Assembly (NCBI GenBank): GCA_036796255.1
Contig: DAIRDH010000039.1
Location: 1-33,257, forward strand
DNA: 33,257 nucleotides
From: T3Sed10-241 sp036796255
GTDB lineage: Bacteria > Bacteroidota > Bacteroidia > Flavobacteriales_D > Cryomorphaceae
Direction of reading: 5' to 3'
This document shows, in pieces, positions 22,759 through 31,245 of this stretch (positions are counted from its first letter, which is position 1; every line of letters begins with the position of its first letter). Below the pieces are notes generated by a model. That model saw only the letters and a program-made list of their open reading frames with translations. It made no database searches and was not told the DNA's origin. The position numbers and the translations under genes are program-made.

Positions 22759-24807
22759 TTACCCTCCTTGGTCCATCTTTTTTACCATGGTGAGGATGGT
22801 AGCAATGGCCACGGTTTCACCGGTTTCGTCGTATACATCTACCAGGAATTTCACAATGCCCTTGGCGATGTCGTCCTCGCTGCGTTTCTCCTGGGCTATT
22901 TTCTGCTTTACCGTAAGGCGCACCCCAATGGTCATGCCGGGATACACGGGCTTGGTAAAGCGGCAATCTTCTAAGCCATAATTCAATAGCACGGGCCCTT
23001 TCTTCGCATCTACGAAGAGTCCGGCCGCCTTGCTGAGCACAAAGTAACCGTGCGCCACACGCTGCTCGAAGATGGTGCCTTCCAGCGAGGTGGCATCCAT
23101 GTGGGCATAGAAGTTGTCGCCGCTCACGTTGGCGAAGTTGGTAATGTCGGTTTCAGTCACAGTGTGCTTGGCAGTTACAACGGTGTCGCCTACCTGCAGC
23201 TCTTCGAAGTGCATACGGAAGGGATGCTTGTCCGTTTCATGCTGGGCACCACCGGGCTGGTATACCTTGGTGATGTGCGAAAGGGTGGTGGGCGAACCCT
23301 GCACAGCGGTGCGCTGCAGGTAGTGCATCACGCCGCGCTTGCCACCCATTTCCTCGCCACCACCGGCCCTTCCCGGGCCGCCGTGGCTGAGCAGGGGCAT
23401 GGGCGAGCCGTGGCCGGTGCTTTCTTTCGCGCAATCGCGGTTGAGCACCAGGATGCGGCCGTGGTGCGATGCCGCTCCGAGTACAAATTCGCGGGCGTGG
23501 GCATCGTTGTAGGTCACAATCGACGACACGAGCGAGCCCTTGCCCAACTTGCTGATGGCGATGGCTTCTTCGATCGTGTCGTAAGGCATGAGCGTGCTCA
23601 CCGGGCCAAAGGCTTCCACTTCGTGGCTGGCTTTTTTGCCGAAAGGATCGGTATTTTTCAAAAGGATGGGAGAGAGCCAGGCACCATTTTCGGTGCCTTT
23701 GCCCTGCACATCCACCTTGTCGAGGCTGCCGTACACGAGTTCCGACGACTTGAGCAATTCCTTGATGCTTTCGCGCACCCGCTCCAGTTGTTCTTTGCTG
23801 GCGAGCGCACCCATGCGCACACCTTCCACCCGAGGGTCGCCCACGGTGGTGCTGCCGAGACGGTTGGCAAGCGCTATCTGCACGTCTTCGAGGCGATTCG
23901 TTGGCACGAGGATGCGGCGCACTGCCGTACACTTCTGCCCGCACTTCACGGTGATTTCGCGCTGCACCTCTTTTACGAAAAGGTCAAACTCAGGAGAGCC
24001 AGGCTCCACATCTGGACCGAGTACACTGGCATTGAGCGAGTCGGCCTCCATGGTGAAGGGCACCGACTCCGCAATAATGCGCTTGTTGGCACGCAGCAGC
24101 CTGCCAGTGCTCGCCGATCCGGTGAAGGTCACCACATCCTGTGACTCCACATGGTTGATCAGGTCGTGTGCATCGCCGCATAGCAATTGCAAGGCACCTT
24201 TCGGCAAAATGCCGCTCGCGTCGATTTCGCGCACCACGGCTTGGGTGAGGTAGCTGCCAATGGGCGATGGCTTTACAACCGCCGGCACGCCTGCGAGCAG
24301 GTTGACCGCAATCTTTTCGAGCATGCCCCATACGGGAAAGTTGAAAGCATTGATGTGGACAGCTACCCCTTCTTTGGGTACCATGATGTGCTGGCCAATA
24401 AAGCTGCCGCCTTTTGAAAGCGGTGCATGTTCGCCATCCACGTAGTAGGGCTCATCTGGAAATTGCTTCCGTAGGCTGCTGTATGCAAACAAGTTTCCAA
24501 TGCCGCCTTCAATGTCAATCCAAGAATCCGTTTTGGTGGCACCGGTGAGGTAACTGAGTTCGTAAAATTGTGCCTTGCGCTCAAGCAGGTGAAAGGCGAG
24601 GGCTTTGAGCATGCGCCCCCTTTCGTGAAATGTCATTTTGCGCAAAGCGGGATTGCCCACCTCGCGGCCGTAGTTGAGTATGGCGCTGTAGTCGAGGCCC
24701 TCAGCAGTGGCAATGGCTACTTGTTCGCCGTTTACAGCGTTGAGCAGGGGCATGCCTTTGCCATCGCCAGTGATCCACTTGCCAAGTACGTAATTCTCTA
24801 ATTTCAT
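22759..24807 (-). CDS. paaZ: Bifunctional oxepin-CoA hydrolase / 3-oxo-5,6-didehydrosuberyl-CoA semialdehyde dehydrogenase
   Basis: PaaZ opens the ring of oxepin-CoA and oxidises the resulting aldehyde in aerobic phenylacetate breakdown. Residues 1-515 are the aldehyde dehydrogenase part with Glu254 in FTMEADSLN and the nucleophile Cys293 in GQKCTAVRR. Residues 530-680 are an (R)-hydratase MaoC domain with Asp564 and His569 in NVSGDNFYAHMD. Both sites correspond to the E. coli PaaZ residues within two or three positions, and 682 residues is the normal length (681 in E. coli). Start at 24807 (MKLENYVLGKWITGDG) is the usual N-terminus. The genes for the other steps (paaABCDE, paaG, paaH, paaJ, paaK) are not in the window, so the pathway is either elsewhere in the genome or absent. 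Single leftward gene upstream of the TerC gene. Confidence 0.95.
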   Translation of the reverse strand: MKLENYVLGKWITGDGKGMPLLNAVNGEQVAIATAEGLDYSAILNYGREVGNPALRKMTFHERGRMLKALAFHLLERKAQFYELSYLTGATKTDSWIDIEGGIGNLFAYSSLRKQFPDEPYYVDGEHAPLSKGGSFIGQHIMVPKEGVAVHINAFNFPVWGMLEKIAVNLLAGVPAVVKPSPIGSYLTQAVVREIDASGILPKGALQLLCGDAHDLINHVESQDVVTFTGSASTGRLLRANKRIIAESVPFTMEADSLNASVLGPDVEPGSPEFDLFVKEVQREITVKCGQKCTAVRRILVPTNRLEDVQIALANRLGSTTVGDPRVEGVRMGALASKEQLERVRESIKELLKSSELVYGSLDKVDVQGKGTENGAWLSPILLKNTDPFGKKASHEVEAFGPVSTLMPYDTIEEAIAISKLGKGSLVSSIVTYNDAHAREFVLGAASHHGRILVLNRDCAKESTGHGSPMPLLSHGGPGRAGGGEEMGGKRGVMHYLQRTAVQGSPTTLSHITKVYQPGGAQHETDKHPFRMHFEELQVGDTVVTAKHTVTETDITNFANVSGDNFYAHMDATSLEGTIFEQRVAHGYFVLSKAAGLFVDAKKGPVLLNYGLEDCRFTKPVYPGMTIGVRLTVKQKIAQEKRSEDDIAKGIVKFLVDVYDETGETVAIATILTMVKKMDQGG

Positions 24808-25026
24808 GTGTGTTGATGATTGTATGCGGGGTTTTCAGTGGCGTGAAATTAATCATTTTGGCGAAAGCCTAAGTCTTGACAAGCGGAACCCACGTGTGAT
24901 TTTGGGTCTGGATTGCAGGGCTGTCAAGGCTTTAGAAATTCCAATTGGTGTACTCGCTTAAATCACAATTGCACCCGTATTGTCCAAGATTTTCTAAATT
25001 CACATCCTACTTAAAAACCTATCAAC

Positions 25027-25470
25027 ATGCATACTACTCTAACCCGTCCGGGAATTCTTTGGAAACTTACCATTGCAGTCCTGGTTGTTTTTGCAATAAC
25101 GGCTTGTAATGACGATGATGACGACGGGCCAGCGCCTGCAACGGATCCTGCACTCATTGATTTTGGTGCTGAATATTTCATCAATGACCAGGCTGAAATC
25201 ATCAACGGTGTGCAGCTGCCTGTACTTGTGGGCGATAGCTTATTTGTGGGAGTTGCGCATTCGGGTTGTTCTGACAACCATGAATATGAGCTTCGCACAC
25301 GGCTGCTGAGTGCTAAGCGCGCTGAAATATGGCTTTTTAAGCTTACTCCCGATCAAGGGTGTCAGGCTTATTTCCAGTACAATTTGCGCTATCGGGTGCC
25401 ATTTAGTGTGCTGGCCAGGGAAGAGATTGTGCTGGTCACCCCCAATTTTCAGAATATTCCGCTTCGTTAG
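25027..25470 (+). CDS. Small lipoprotein of unknown function
   Basis: A 147-residue protein with a lipoprotein signal: a hydrophobic stretch LTIAVLVVFAITACN with lipobox ITAC (Cys27). Directly after it are five consecutive aspartates (NDDDDDGPAP); acidic residues just after the lipid-modified Cys are reminiscent of lipoprotein export signals in Bacteroidota. The mature part has two further cysteines (HSGCSDNHEYE and DQGCQAYF), which could form a disulfide, and strand-like segments. I do not recognise a named family. It is convergent with the adenylate cyclase gene, 27 bp away, with no hairpin between. Confidence 0.8.
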   Translation: MHTTLTRPGILWKLTIAVLVVFAITACNDDDDDGPAPATDPALIDFGAEYFINDQAEIINGVQLPVLVGDSLFVGVAHSGCSDNHEYELRTRLLSAKRAEIWLFKLTPDQGCQAYFQYNLRYRVPFSVLAREEIVLVTPNFQNIPLR

Positions 25471-25497
25471 TGGCGGGCACCATATTCCAACCCTGAT

Positions 25498-26595
25498 TCA
25501 GGTCATTGGATTTGAAGCACTGTATTGCTTAGATGGCTCGACGAAATACATCTGCATTGAGCCCTTGCCCTTCACATCTGTGTGACCTCTGGGTATGAAT
25601 TGCAATGTATCAGCTTTGTGCACTGCCTTGTATGCCGCTTCACTGATGTTGATCCTTCCTATCTCGCTGTGTGATTCCATGCGGCTCGCTACATTGACGG
25701 TGTCGCCCCAAATGTCGTAGGTGAATTTGTGGGTTCCTACCACGCCAGCTACAACAGGCCCTACATGAATTCCAATGCGAGCGCTCCAGTAAGGTTCCTG
25801 CGATTTTGCTTTGAGTTCAGCACGCTGCCGTACGAATTTCATTATCTCAAGGGCTGCTTCAACCATCGCCATGGTATGGTTTTCCATCAGCAGGGGCACA
25901 CTTCCAGCGCACATGTATGAGTCGCCAATGGTTTTGATTTTTTCCAGCCCCATTGTTTTTACAATCTGGTCAAAATGGGAAAAGCAATGGTGCAATTCGC
26001 TCACCAACTCACGCGGGTCGAGTTGTTCGGAAACAGCAGTGAAGTTTGAGAAATCCACAAACATCACTGTGACCTCATCATAATGCCGCGCCTCCACGCT
26101 GCCTTTTGCCTTGAGCTCTTCAGCAATGGCAGCGGGCAGGATGCTCTTGAGCAGCCTGTCGCTGCGCTCCTTGGCAGCGTGCAGCTGATTGCGCAATTGC
26201 TGCCGCTCGATGGAGTACAGCACGGAACGGATGAAAAGCGTGCGGTCCAGTTTGTCCTTAATCAGGTAGTCTTGCGCACCCTTGTTCATGGCGAGCAGCG
26301 CAAGTCCCTCATCATTGGTGCTGGTCATCACCACCACCGGAATGAGTCCGGAAATGGAGGGGATTTGTGTAATGGTTTGGTCGAACTTAGAGTCGGGAAG
26401 GTTGAGGTCGAGCAGGAGCACGTCGTAGCCCCCATCTGAGAGCGCTTCAAAGCCTTCATGTACGGTTGAGAATACGTCCAACTCGAAGTGGATATTGGGT
26501 ACATCGGCGAGTTGATCACTGTACACCATGGCGATAAAGGGATCATCTTCAATCACAATGACCCGAATTTTCCTGATTTTATCTTCCTTATCCAT
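25498..26595 (-). CDS. Response regulator with class III adenylate cyclase output
   Basis: The 365-residue protein joins a receiver domain (10-130; Asp17/Asp18, phosphoacceptor Asp63 in LLLDLNLPD, Lys113) through a short coiled coil (128-160) to a class III nucleotide cyclase domain (about 170-355). All catalytic residues are visible: metal-binding Asp181 (MFVDFSNF) and Asp225 (KTIGDSYM), adenine-selecting Lys221 and Asp294 (DIWGDTVN), and transition-state Asn301 and Arg305 (NVASRME). The Lys/Asp pair predicts cAMP rather than cGMP. It is the third gene of an operon after a hybrid kinase and a single-domain regulator, with a 34-bp gap. Phosphorylation by that kinase is inferred. The C-terminal tail is short. 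Confidence 0.93.
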   Translation of the reverse strand: MDKEDKIRKIRVIVIEDDPFIAMVYSDQLADVPNIHFELDVFSTVHEGFEALSDGGYDVLLLDLNLPDSKFDQTITQIPSISGLIPVVVMTSTNDEGLALLAMNKGAQDYLIKDKLDRTLFIRSVLYSIERQQLRNQLHAAKERSDRLLKSILPAAIAEELKAKGSVEARHYDEVTVMFVDFSNFTAVSEQLDPRELVSELHHCFSHFDQIVKTMGLEKIKTIGDSYMCAGSVPLLMENHTMAMVEAALEIMKFVRQRAELKAKSQEPYWSARIGIHVGPVVAGVVGTHKFTYDIWGDTVNVASRMESHSEIGRINISEAAYKAVHKADTLQFIPRGHTDVKGKGSMQMYFVEPSKQYSASNPMT

Positions 26596-26629
26596 GACTG
26601 GTATTTTGATTCATTAGGACTGGATTCAA

Positions 26630-27001
26630 CTAAGTCTTTGCGATCAGACTTTCGATTTTTGAAAAGGCCTTCTGGTCTTTTATCACATATTCAATGGCGA
26701 GGCTTCCTATGATTTCTACCGCCTGGCCAAATTGCTCCTGACTGGAGTACATCACAACGAGAATATCCGGATCGAAAGCTTTGATCTGCTCTAGAATTTC
26801 CAGTCCATTGGCTGCATGCTGATCAACGGAATTCAGGTTGTAATCAAGGACGACGATGTCCGGGTGCAGGTGCAGATACTTCAGGCACGCTTCTCCGGTT
26901 CCGAAGGTGTGAATGATGTAATGTTCATTTGATGATAAATGATCAGTGAGCATCATGGAAAGCATTTCGTCATCGTCGACGATGAAGATGGTTTTCATCA
27001 T
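26630..27001 (-). CDS. Single-domain response regulator
   Basis: A free-standing receiver domain of 123 residues: acidic pocket Asp9-Asp11 (IVDDDE), phosphoacceptor Asp53 (VVLDYNLNS), Ser86 at the switch position and Lys108 (VIKDQKA). An insertion NSVDQHAANGLEIL after the phospho-site is longer than usual but typical of some Bacteroidota regulators. Without an output domain it probably acts as a phosphate shuttle or sink, or by binding a partner. The stop of the kinase gene is 10 bp upstream. Start may be ATG 27001 (MMKTI) or 26998. Confidence 0.9.
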   Translation of the reverse strand: MMKTIFIVDDDEMLSMMLTDHLSSNEHYIIHTFGTGEACLKYLHLHPDIVVLDYNLNSVDQHAANGLEILEQIKAFDPDILVVMYSSQEQFGQAVEIIGSLAIEYVIKDQKAFSKIESLIAKT

Positions 27002-27011
27002 TTCTATTGAT

Positions 27012-29393
27012 TTAGACCTTGGCAAGTTCGGTAAGCTCCATTTCCAATTCACTTTTTGAGTTCATGCAATGCGCGAGCACAGCTTCGGTCATTTCAATTA
27101 CCTGATCGAGATCTGCGTTTTCCCTCACTTTGTTTTCTATATCGGCGGCATAAGCAGCTGCCTCTTTCATTCCCATGTAATTGAGGTGGGGACGCATGGA
27201 GTGAATCACCTTGACGAGGGCTTCGTAATCCTTGCTGAGGAGTGCGGCTTGCAATTTTTCGACGTTGTCGGGCAGCAGCTTGAGGTAGAGGTTGATGTAC
27301 TTCGCCATGCGTTGCACGTTCGATTCGGTAAATTCCTGCAGAAAGGCCATATCAGTAACGTGATATTCGGGTGTGGCAGAGGGCTGCTTCCTCGTGTTTT
27401 GCATTGGAGGAGCATTTGCCGCAAGCGCTTGTTCTGGTGCTTTCAGGGCTTCGTCTGCATGTGGGTTGGCGCTTTGATAGTATTTGGCAATGGTGCCTAG
27501 CAACTCATCGCGTGTGAATGGTTTGGGAACGAAATCGTTCATTCCTGAAGCGATACACTTGTCAATGTCGGCCTTGTGTACACTGGCTGTGAGCGCCAGG
27601 ATTGGAACTTTACTTTTTACAGCATCATCCAGTTCACGGATTTTCCGTGTTGCTTCCAGGCCATCCATTGTAGGCATTTGGGCATCCATGAGCACGAGGT
27701 CATAATCACCCGCTTTTATCATATTGAGGGCTATGAGTCCATTTTCAGCGATGTCTATCGTGATGTTTTTGATCAGTGTTTCGAGGGTATCATTGACCAC
27801 GATTTGGTTGTACTCATTGTCTTCGGCCACGAGGATGCGAATGCCATTCAAGTTTGCATAATCTGAGATGGTCGATTCTGTGGATGCCACATCGCTTTCA
27901 CTGCCCAGTTCGTAAGGAATTTCAAGAGAGAATTCCGAGCCTTTACCCAGTTCACTTTTCACCGATACCTTTCCACCCTGCAATTCTATGAGTGTTTTGG
28001 AAATGGAGAGTCCTAGCCCGGTACCGCCATATTTGCGAAAAGTGCTGGAATCAACCTGTTTGAAATTGCTAAATAGCAGGTGCAGTTTGTCCTCAGGTAT
28101 GCCGATGCCCGTATCGATAACCCGAAAGCGGATAAACTTGCTGTTGGGCCGCATATCTACGCTGATGATCACGCGGCCCTTTTCGGTAAATTTGATGGCG
28201 TTGGAGCTCAGGTTGGTCAGAATCTGGTTGAGTCGGGTAGGGTCACCTTTTACCACTGGCGGCAAGTCGGGACTGATGTTGACTTCGTAGCTGAGTCCTC
28301 GCTCTTCGGCTTTAAACTTGCTGGTATCGACCACATTTTGAATCACATCGCGTATGCGAAATGGAATTTTTTCAATCTCCATTCGCCCTGCCTCAAGCTT
28401 GCTCAGGTCGAGGATGTCGTTGATAATCACCAAGAGGTTTTTTGAAGAAATGTTGATGGCCGAAAGGTACTTTCGCTGGCGGTCGTCGAGCTTGGTATCG
28501 AGCAGTAGGTGGGTCATTCCAAGCACGGCGTTCATTGGGGTACGTATCTCATGGCTCATATTGGCGAGGAATTGCTGCTCGTGTTTTTCACTTTCCTCAG
28601 CCCTTATTTTCAATAGGTTGAGTTGCTCATGGGTGAAGGCATTTTGCAGGGCTACTGCCAAAAAGCCGAGCAGCTGCTCCAGGCTTTCTTCGTGGTACTC
28701 ATCGTAGGCTTCGGCGCGGTAACTCGCCACGGTGATTACCCCTATGGTTTTGCCCTGGTAGTTAATGGGAAAAGCCATCAGCGACTTCGCAATATTGCCT
28801 GTAGAGAGGGTCAGTGGCGCATTCACATAGCGTCCGAAATCATTTTCTGCGTCAGCGAGAGTCACCTTTCGGTTGTTGCGCAGCGCCCATTCAGCCACGT
28901 GATTTTGATAATTGCTTTCGGCGGCACCTGTATCATTGATGTAATACGTCCACTTTTCACCGGTTTCGCTGTACACACCAAGCTCTACCACAGCGGCATC
29001 CATCATGGAATTGAGCGTGACGTAGAGGTGTGCCATGGTATCGGGCAAGAGGAGGGAAGAGGTGATTTTTTGCCCCAGCTCATTGATGATGAGTGTATTG
29101 TTTAGGTGCTTTCGCAGCTCCGACTGTGTGTCTTTATGTGCTGGGTCAGCCGTTTTCTTCCAGCCTTCGGCAAGGGTCTCGGCCAGCTTGATCATCTCAA
29201 GTTCGCCTTCGTGGAGCACTTCCGGCAGGCCATTTTTTGGCGAGATCCACTCACCAGCCACCAGGGCATGCCTGTACGCAGCTGCGTAGCGGCCGAATTC
29301 TACACCCAAATTTTTCCATTTGGATTTAAAAAAAATCATTGCTGTGGCGAAGCCAACAATTAGCAGTAGGGGTGAAAGCCAGATGAGTTGCAT
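27012..29393 (-). CDS. Hybrid sensor histidine kinase with GAF, receiver and Hpt domains
   Basis: A 793-residue membrane kinase (start MQLIWLSP). Order: one N-terminal transmembrane helix (about 3-23), a GAF-like sensor (about 95-255), a HisKA domain with phosphoacceptor His281 in FLANMSHEIRTPMNAVLG, an HATPase domain (NLSSNAIKF, DTGIGI near 427-432, GGTGLGLSI), a receiver (about 515-640; Asp570 in LVLMDAQMP, Lys624 in FVPKPF), and a C-terminal Hpt domain with His731 in VIHSMRPHLNYMG. The Hpt motif has Arg-Pro where Lys-Gly is common. A full His-Asp-His relay is therefore in one chain, with the next Asp probably in the two regulators encoded downstream. An in-frame ATG at 29417 would add eight residues before the membrane helix. 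It is first of three genes in an operon. Confidence 0.95.
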   Translation of the reverse strand: MQLIWLSPLLLIVGFATAMIFFKSKWKNLGVEFGRYAAAYRHALVAGEWISPKNGLPEVLHEGELEMIKLAETLAEGWKKTADPAHKDTQSELRKHLNNTLIINELGQKITSSLLLPDTMAHLYVTLNSMMDAAVVELGVYSETGEKWTYYINDTGAAESNYQNHVAEWALRNNRKVTLADAENDFGRYVNAPLTLSTGNIAKSLMAFPINYQGKTIGVITVASYRAEAYDEYHEESLEQLLGFLAVALQNAFTHEQLNLLKIRAEESEKHEQQFLANMSHEIRTPMNAVLGMTHLLLDTKLDDRQRKYLSAINISSKNLLVIINDILDLSKLEAGRMEIEKIPFRIRDVIQNVVDTSKFKAEERGLSYEVNISPDLPPVVKGDPTRLNQILTNLSSNAIKFTEKGRVIISVDMRPNSKFIRFRVIDTGIGIPEDKLHLLFSNFKQVDSSTFRKYGGTGLGLSISKTLIELQGGKVSVKSELGKGSEFSLEIPYELGSESDVASTESTISDYANLNGIRILVAEDNEYNQIVVNDTLETLIKNITIDIAENGLIALNMIKAGDYDLVLMDAQMPTMDGLEATRKIRELDDAVKSKVPILALTASVHKADIDKCIASGMNDFVPKPFTRDELLGTIAKYYQSANPHADEALKAPEQALAANAPPMQNTRKQPSATPEYHVTDMAFLQEFTESNVQRMAKYINLYLKLLPDNVEKLQAALLSKDYEALVKVIHSMRPHLNYMGMKEAAAYAADIENKVRENADLDQVIEMTEAVLAHCMNSKSELEMELTELAKV

Positions 29394-29458
29394 AGGAATA
29401 AAATTAGGGTGGAACATGGCCTGCCATGCGCAGGGTTTACATTTATGTAGGCAGGCAT

Positions 29459-29499
29459 TGAAAACAAGGTGATTGGCTTGTTAAAAGGTCTTGTTTTCA
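29459..29499 (-). terminator. Weak hairpin between the T9SS gene cluster and the signalling operon
   Basis: TGAAAACAAG (29459-29468) and CTTGTTTTCA (29490-29499) form a perfect 10-bp stem with a 21-nt loop. Low GC and a long loop make it a weak terminator candidate for the cluster upstream. Confidence 0.35.
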
Positions 29500-29530
29500 T
29501 GGCTGTATGGTTTGTAGAAATTCATGGTGT

Positions 29531-31234
29531 TCATTGTTTTATTATTTTGGTGTGCAGGCTTCGCTTCCCATCGCTCAGCCTCGCTACATACGCGCCTTGC
29601 GGCAAATGGGCCAGGCTGATTTGACCCGCATCATTGCTTTGCAATTGCTTGCGGTACACTTCCACGCCTTTGGTATCAAACACTGAAAGGGTGGCATTCC
29701 CAAAAGCTTGCAGGGCCGCTGCATCAAGCTGCACATTTTCCGAAAAGGGGTTGGGATATACCAACATATGCTTCAAGGCTTCAGAGGTCCGGGTGGCCAA
29801 TGATGTACTAAATGAAGCCAGAAAGGCCACAGGAACAAATGGTGTATTTGCGAATAAGTTTACCCCTTGTAAATCAAGTCCGAAGCCATTAAAACTTCCG
29901 GAAAATATCAATTGATCTTGATTAACGGCATTGATGCCAACTGTCGACTCAGACTCCTCACTGCCAATTGTATATACCCATTCGGCTTGGTTGGAAGCAT
30001 CCATTTTGGCCATAAATATGTCGAGTGTACCGGTGGTTCCGGCTGCATTAGTGACTTGAATTCCACCTATTGTATAGGTTTCACTGTCAAAAGTCCCTGC
30101 GATTAAATATGCGCCATTGTCAATACTGGAAACAAAGGGTGGGAAAAACATTGTATTGGTTTGTGAATCTGCTACTAGGGATGCTGAAAGTACCTCACCG
30201 TCCGAGCTATAGCGGCTGAGCACAACCCCGGGATTGTCAATTTCAAACTCTCCAATGTGCAGCACTCCTTCTTGATGATCAGTGACCACCAGCAACTCGT
30301 TGTTATCGGTCAACTCCAGGGTCATGAAAAAATCATACCCAGCCGAGTGCTCTCTTGCCAGCCACTCAGCAGTACCCTCCGTATCGAGTTTGCAAATCCA
30401 CCGGTCACTGTTTCCTGTAAAGGCCAAATCATTGCCAAGGCTGAGGTGGTCAATGTGCAGGGAGTCTCCAGACCAATCGCCTCCAAGGTAAACACCGCCA
30501 TCATTGCCCGCTTCTATGGCTTCCACATACACATCACCGAAGGTGTTGACTATGGCCTTGCCCCATTGCACATTGCCATCGAAGTCATGCTTCACAACAT
30601 AGGCATCGTAGAACCCCTGTGCTGTAAGAACCATGCCATCGAAATTGACACTTCCAGTGAGGTAGCTTGTCATGATCACGCCATCAGGCCCAAGCTTCAA
30701 CGTAGGGGAATAGGTTGACATTGTGTTGTTTACCCTGTTGGCAACTTTGAACCAAAGGCCTTGTCCATCAGGGCTTATTTTTACGAGGAAGTCATCCAGA
30801 GATTTTGGACTCGAAACATAAAGTTCGCCTATGGTCGAGGCATTTTCCAAGTTGGATTGACCACGGTAACTCACATAGATGTTCATGTCGGCATCTGTAT
30901 CAAGTCCACCACATGTCACACTGTTCTGCCATGGGCCATGAAGTGCTCTGTGCCACAGTACATTTCCTTCAGGGTCGATCTTAATCAATGTTGACACAAA
31001 TGGGTTTCCATCGAGCATTGTGGTATGAGGAATTTCAATACCGGCAAATTCAAAAGGGGCAGTTGAGCTCACAGCCACAATGATGTTGCCATCGTTGTCA
31101 ACGGTCATTGCATTTATTCTGTTGCTTACTGTACTAATGGTTTGCTGCACCCACTGCAAAGGTGGCACCTGGGCGTGTATCTCGCTTAAGGCGAGTAGGC
31201 ACATGAGGATGATTATATTGCGTTTTGCATTCAT
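29531..31234 (-). CDS. T9SS-exported repeat (propeller-like) protein, copy 1
   Basis: A 567-residue secreted protein. A signal peptide (1-21, ending EIHA) precedes about 420 residues of repeats built on a W-centred motif, for example PEGNVLWHRALHG, DGQGLWFKVANR, DGNVQWGKAIVN, EGTAEWLAREHS and ASNQAEWVYTIGSEES, each preceded by a Lys/Ile-x-Pro-Asp type turn. This suggests a beta-propeller of the SBBP-repeat kind. The C-terminus from LVYPNPFSENVQ to LHTKIIKQ is a T9SS type A sorting domain that directs export through the outer membrane. Ligand and function are unknown. It follows its paralogue by 11 bp, so the two share a transcript. The start codon precedes a good signal peptide. Confidence 0.9.
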   Translation of the reverse strand: MNAKRNIIILMCLLALSEIHAQVPPLQWVQQTISTVSNRINAMTVDNDGNIIVAVSSTAPFEFAGIEIPHTTMLDGNPFVSTLIKIDPEGNVLWHRALHGPWQNSVTCGGLDTDADMNIYVSYRGQSNLENASTIGELYVSSPKSLDDFLVKISPDGQGLWFKVANRVNNTMSTYSPTLKLGPDGVIMTSYLTGSVNFDGMVLTAQGFYDAYVVKHDFDGNVQWGKAIVNTFGDVYVEAIEAGNDGGVYLGGDWSGDSLHIDHLSLGNDLAFTGNSDRWICKLDTEGTAEWLAREHSAGYDFFMTLELTDNNELLVVTDHQEGVLHIGEFEIDNPGVVLSRYSSDGEVLSASLVADSQTNTMFFPPFVSSIDNGAYLIAGTFDSETYTIGGIQVTNAAGTTGTLDIFMAKMDASNQAEWVYTIGSEESESTVGINAVNQDQLIFSGSFNGFGLDLQGVNLFANTPFVPVAFLASFSTSLATRTSEALKHMLVYPNPFSENVQLDAAALQAFGNATLSVFDTKGVEVYRKQLQSNDAGQISLAHLPQGAYVARLSDGKRSLHTKIIKQ

Positions 31235-31245
31235 GTCCTTTGAAG

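Noticed and set aside
23050..24144. 364-codon plus-strand frame opposite paaZ
   Set aside because: Shadow of paaZ; His/Gly/Val-rich with no domain.
24875..24940. Inverted CTTGACA ... TGTCAAG upstream of paaZ
   Set aside because: Only 7 bp with more than 40 bp between the arms, no matching promoter geometry; probably chance.
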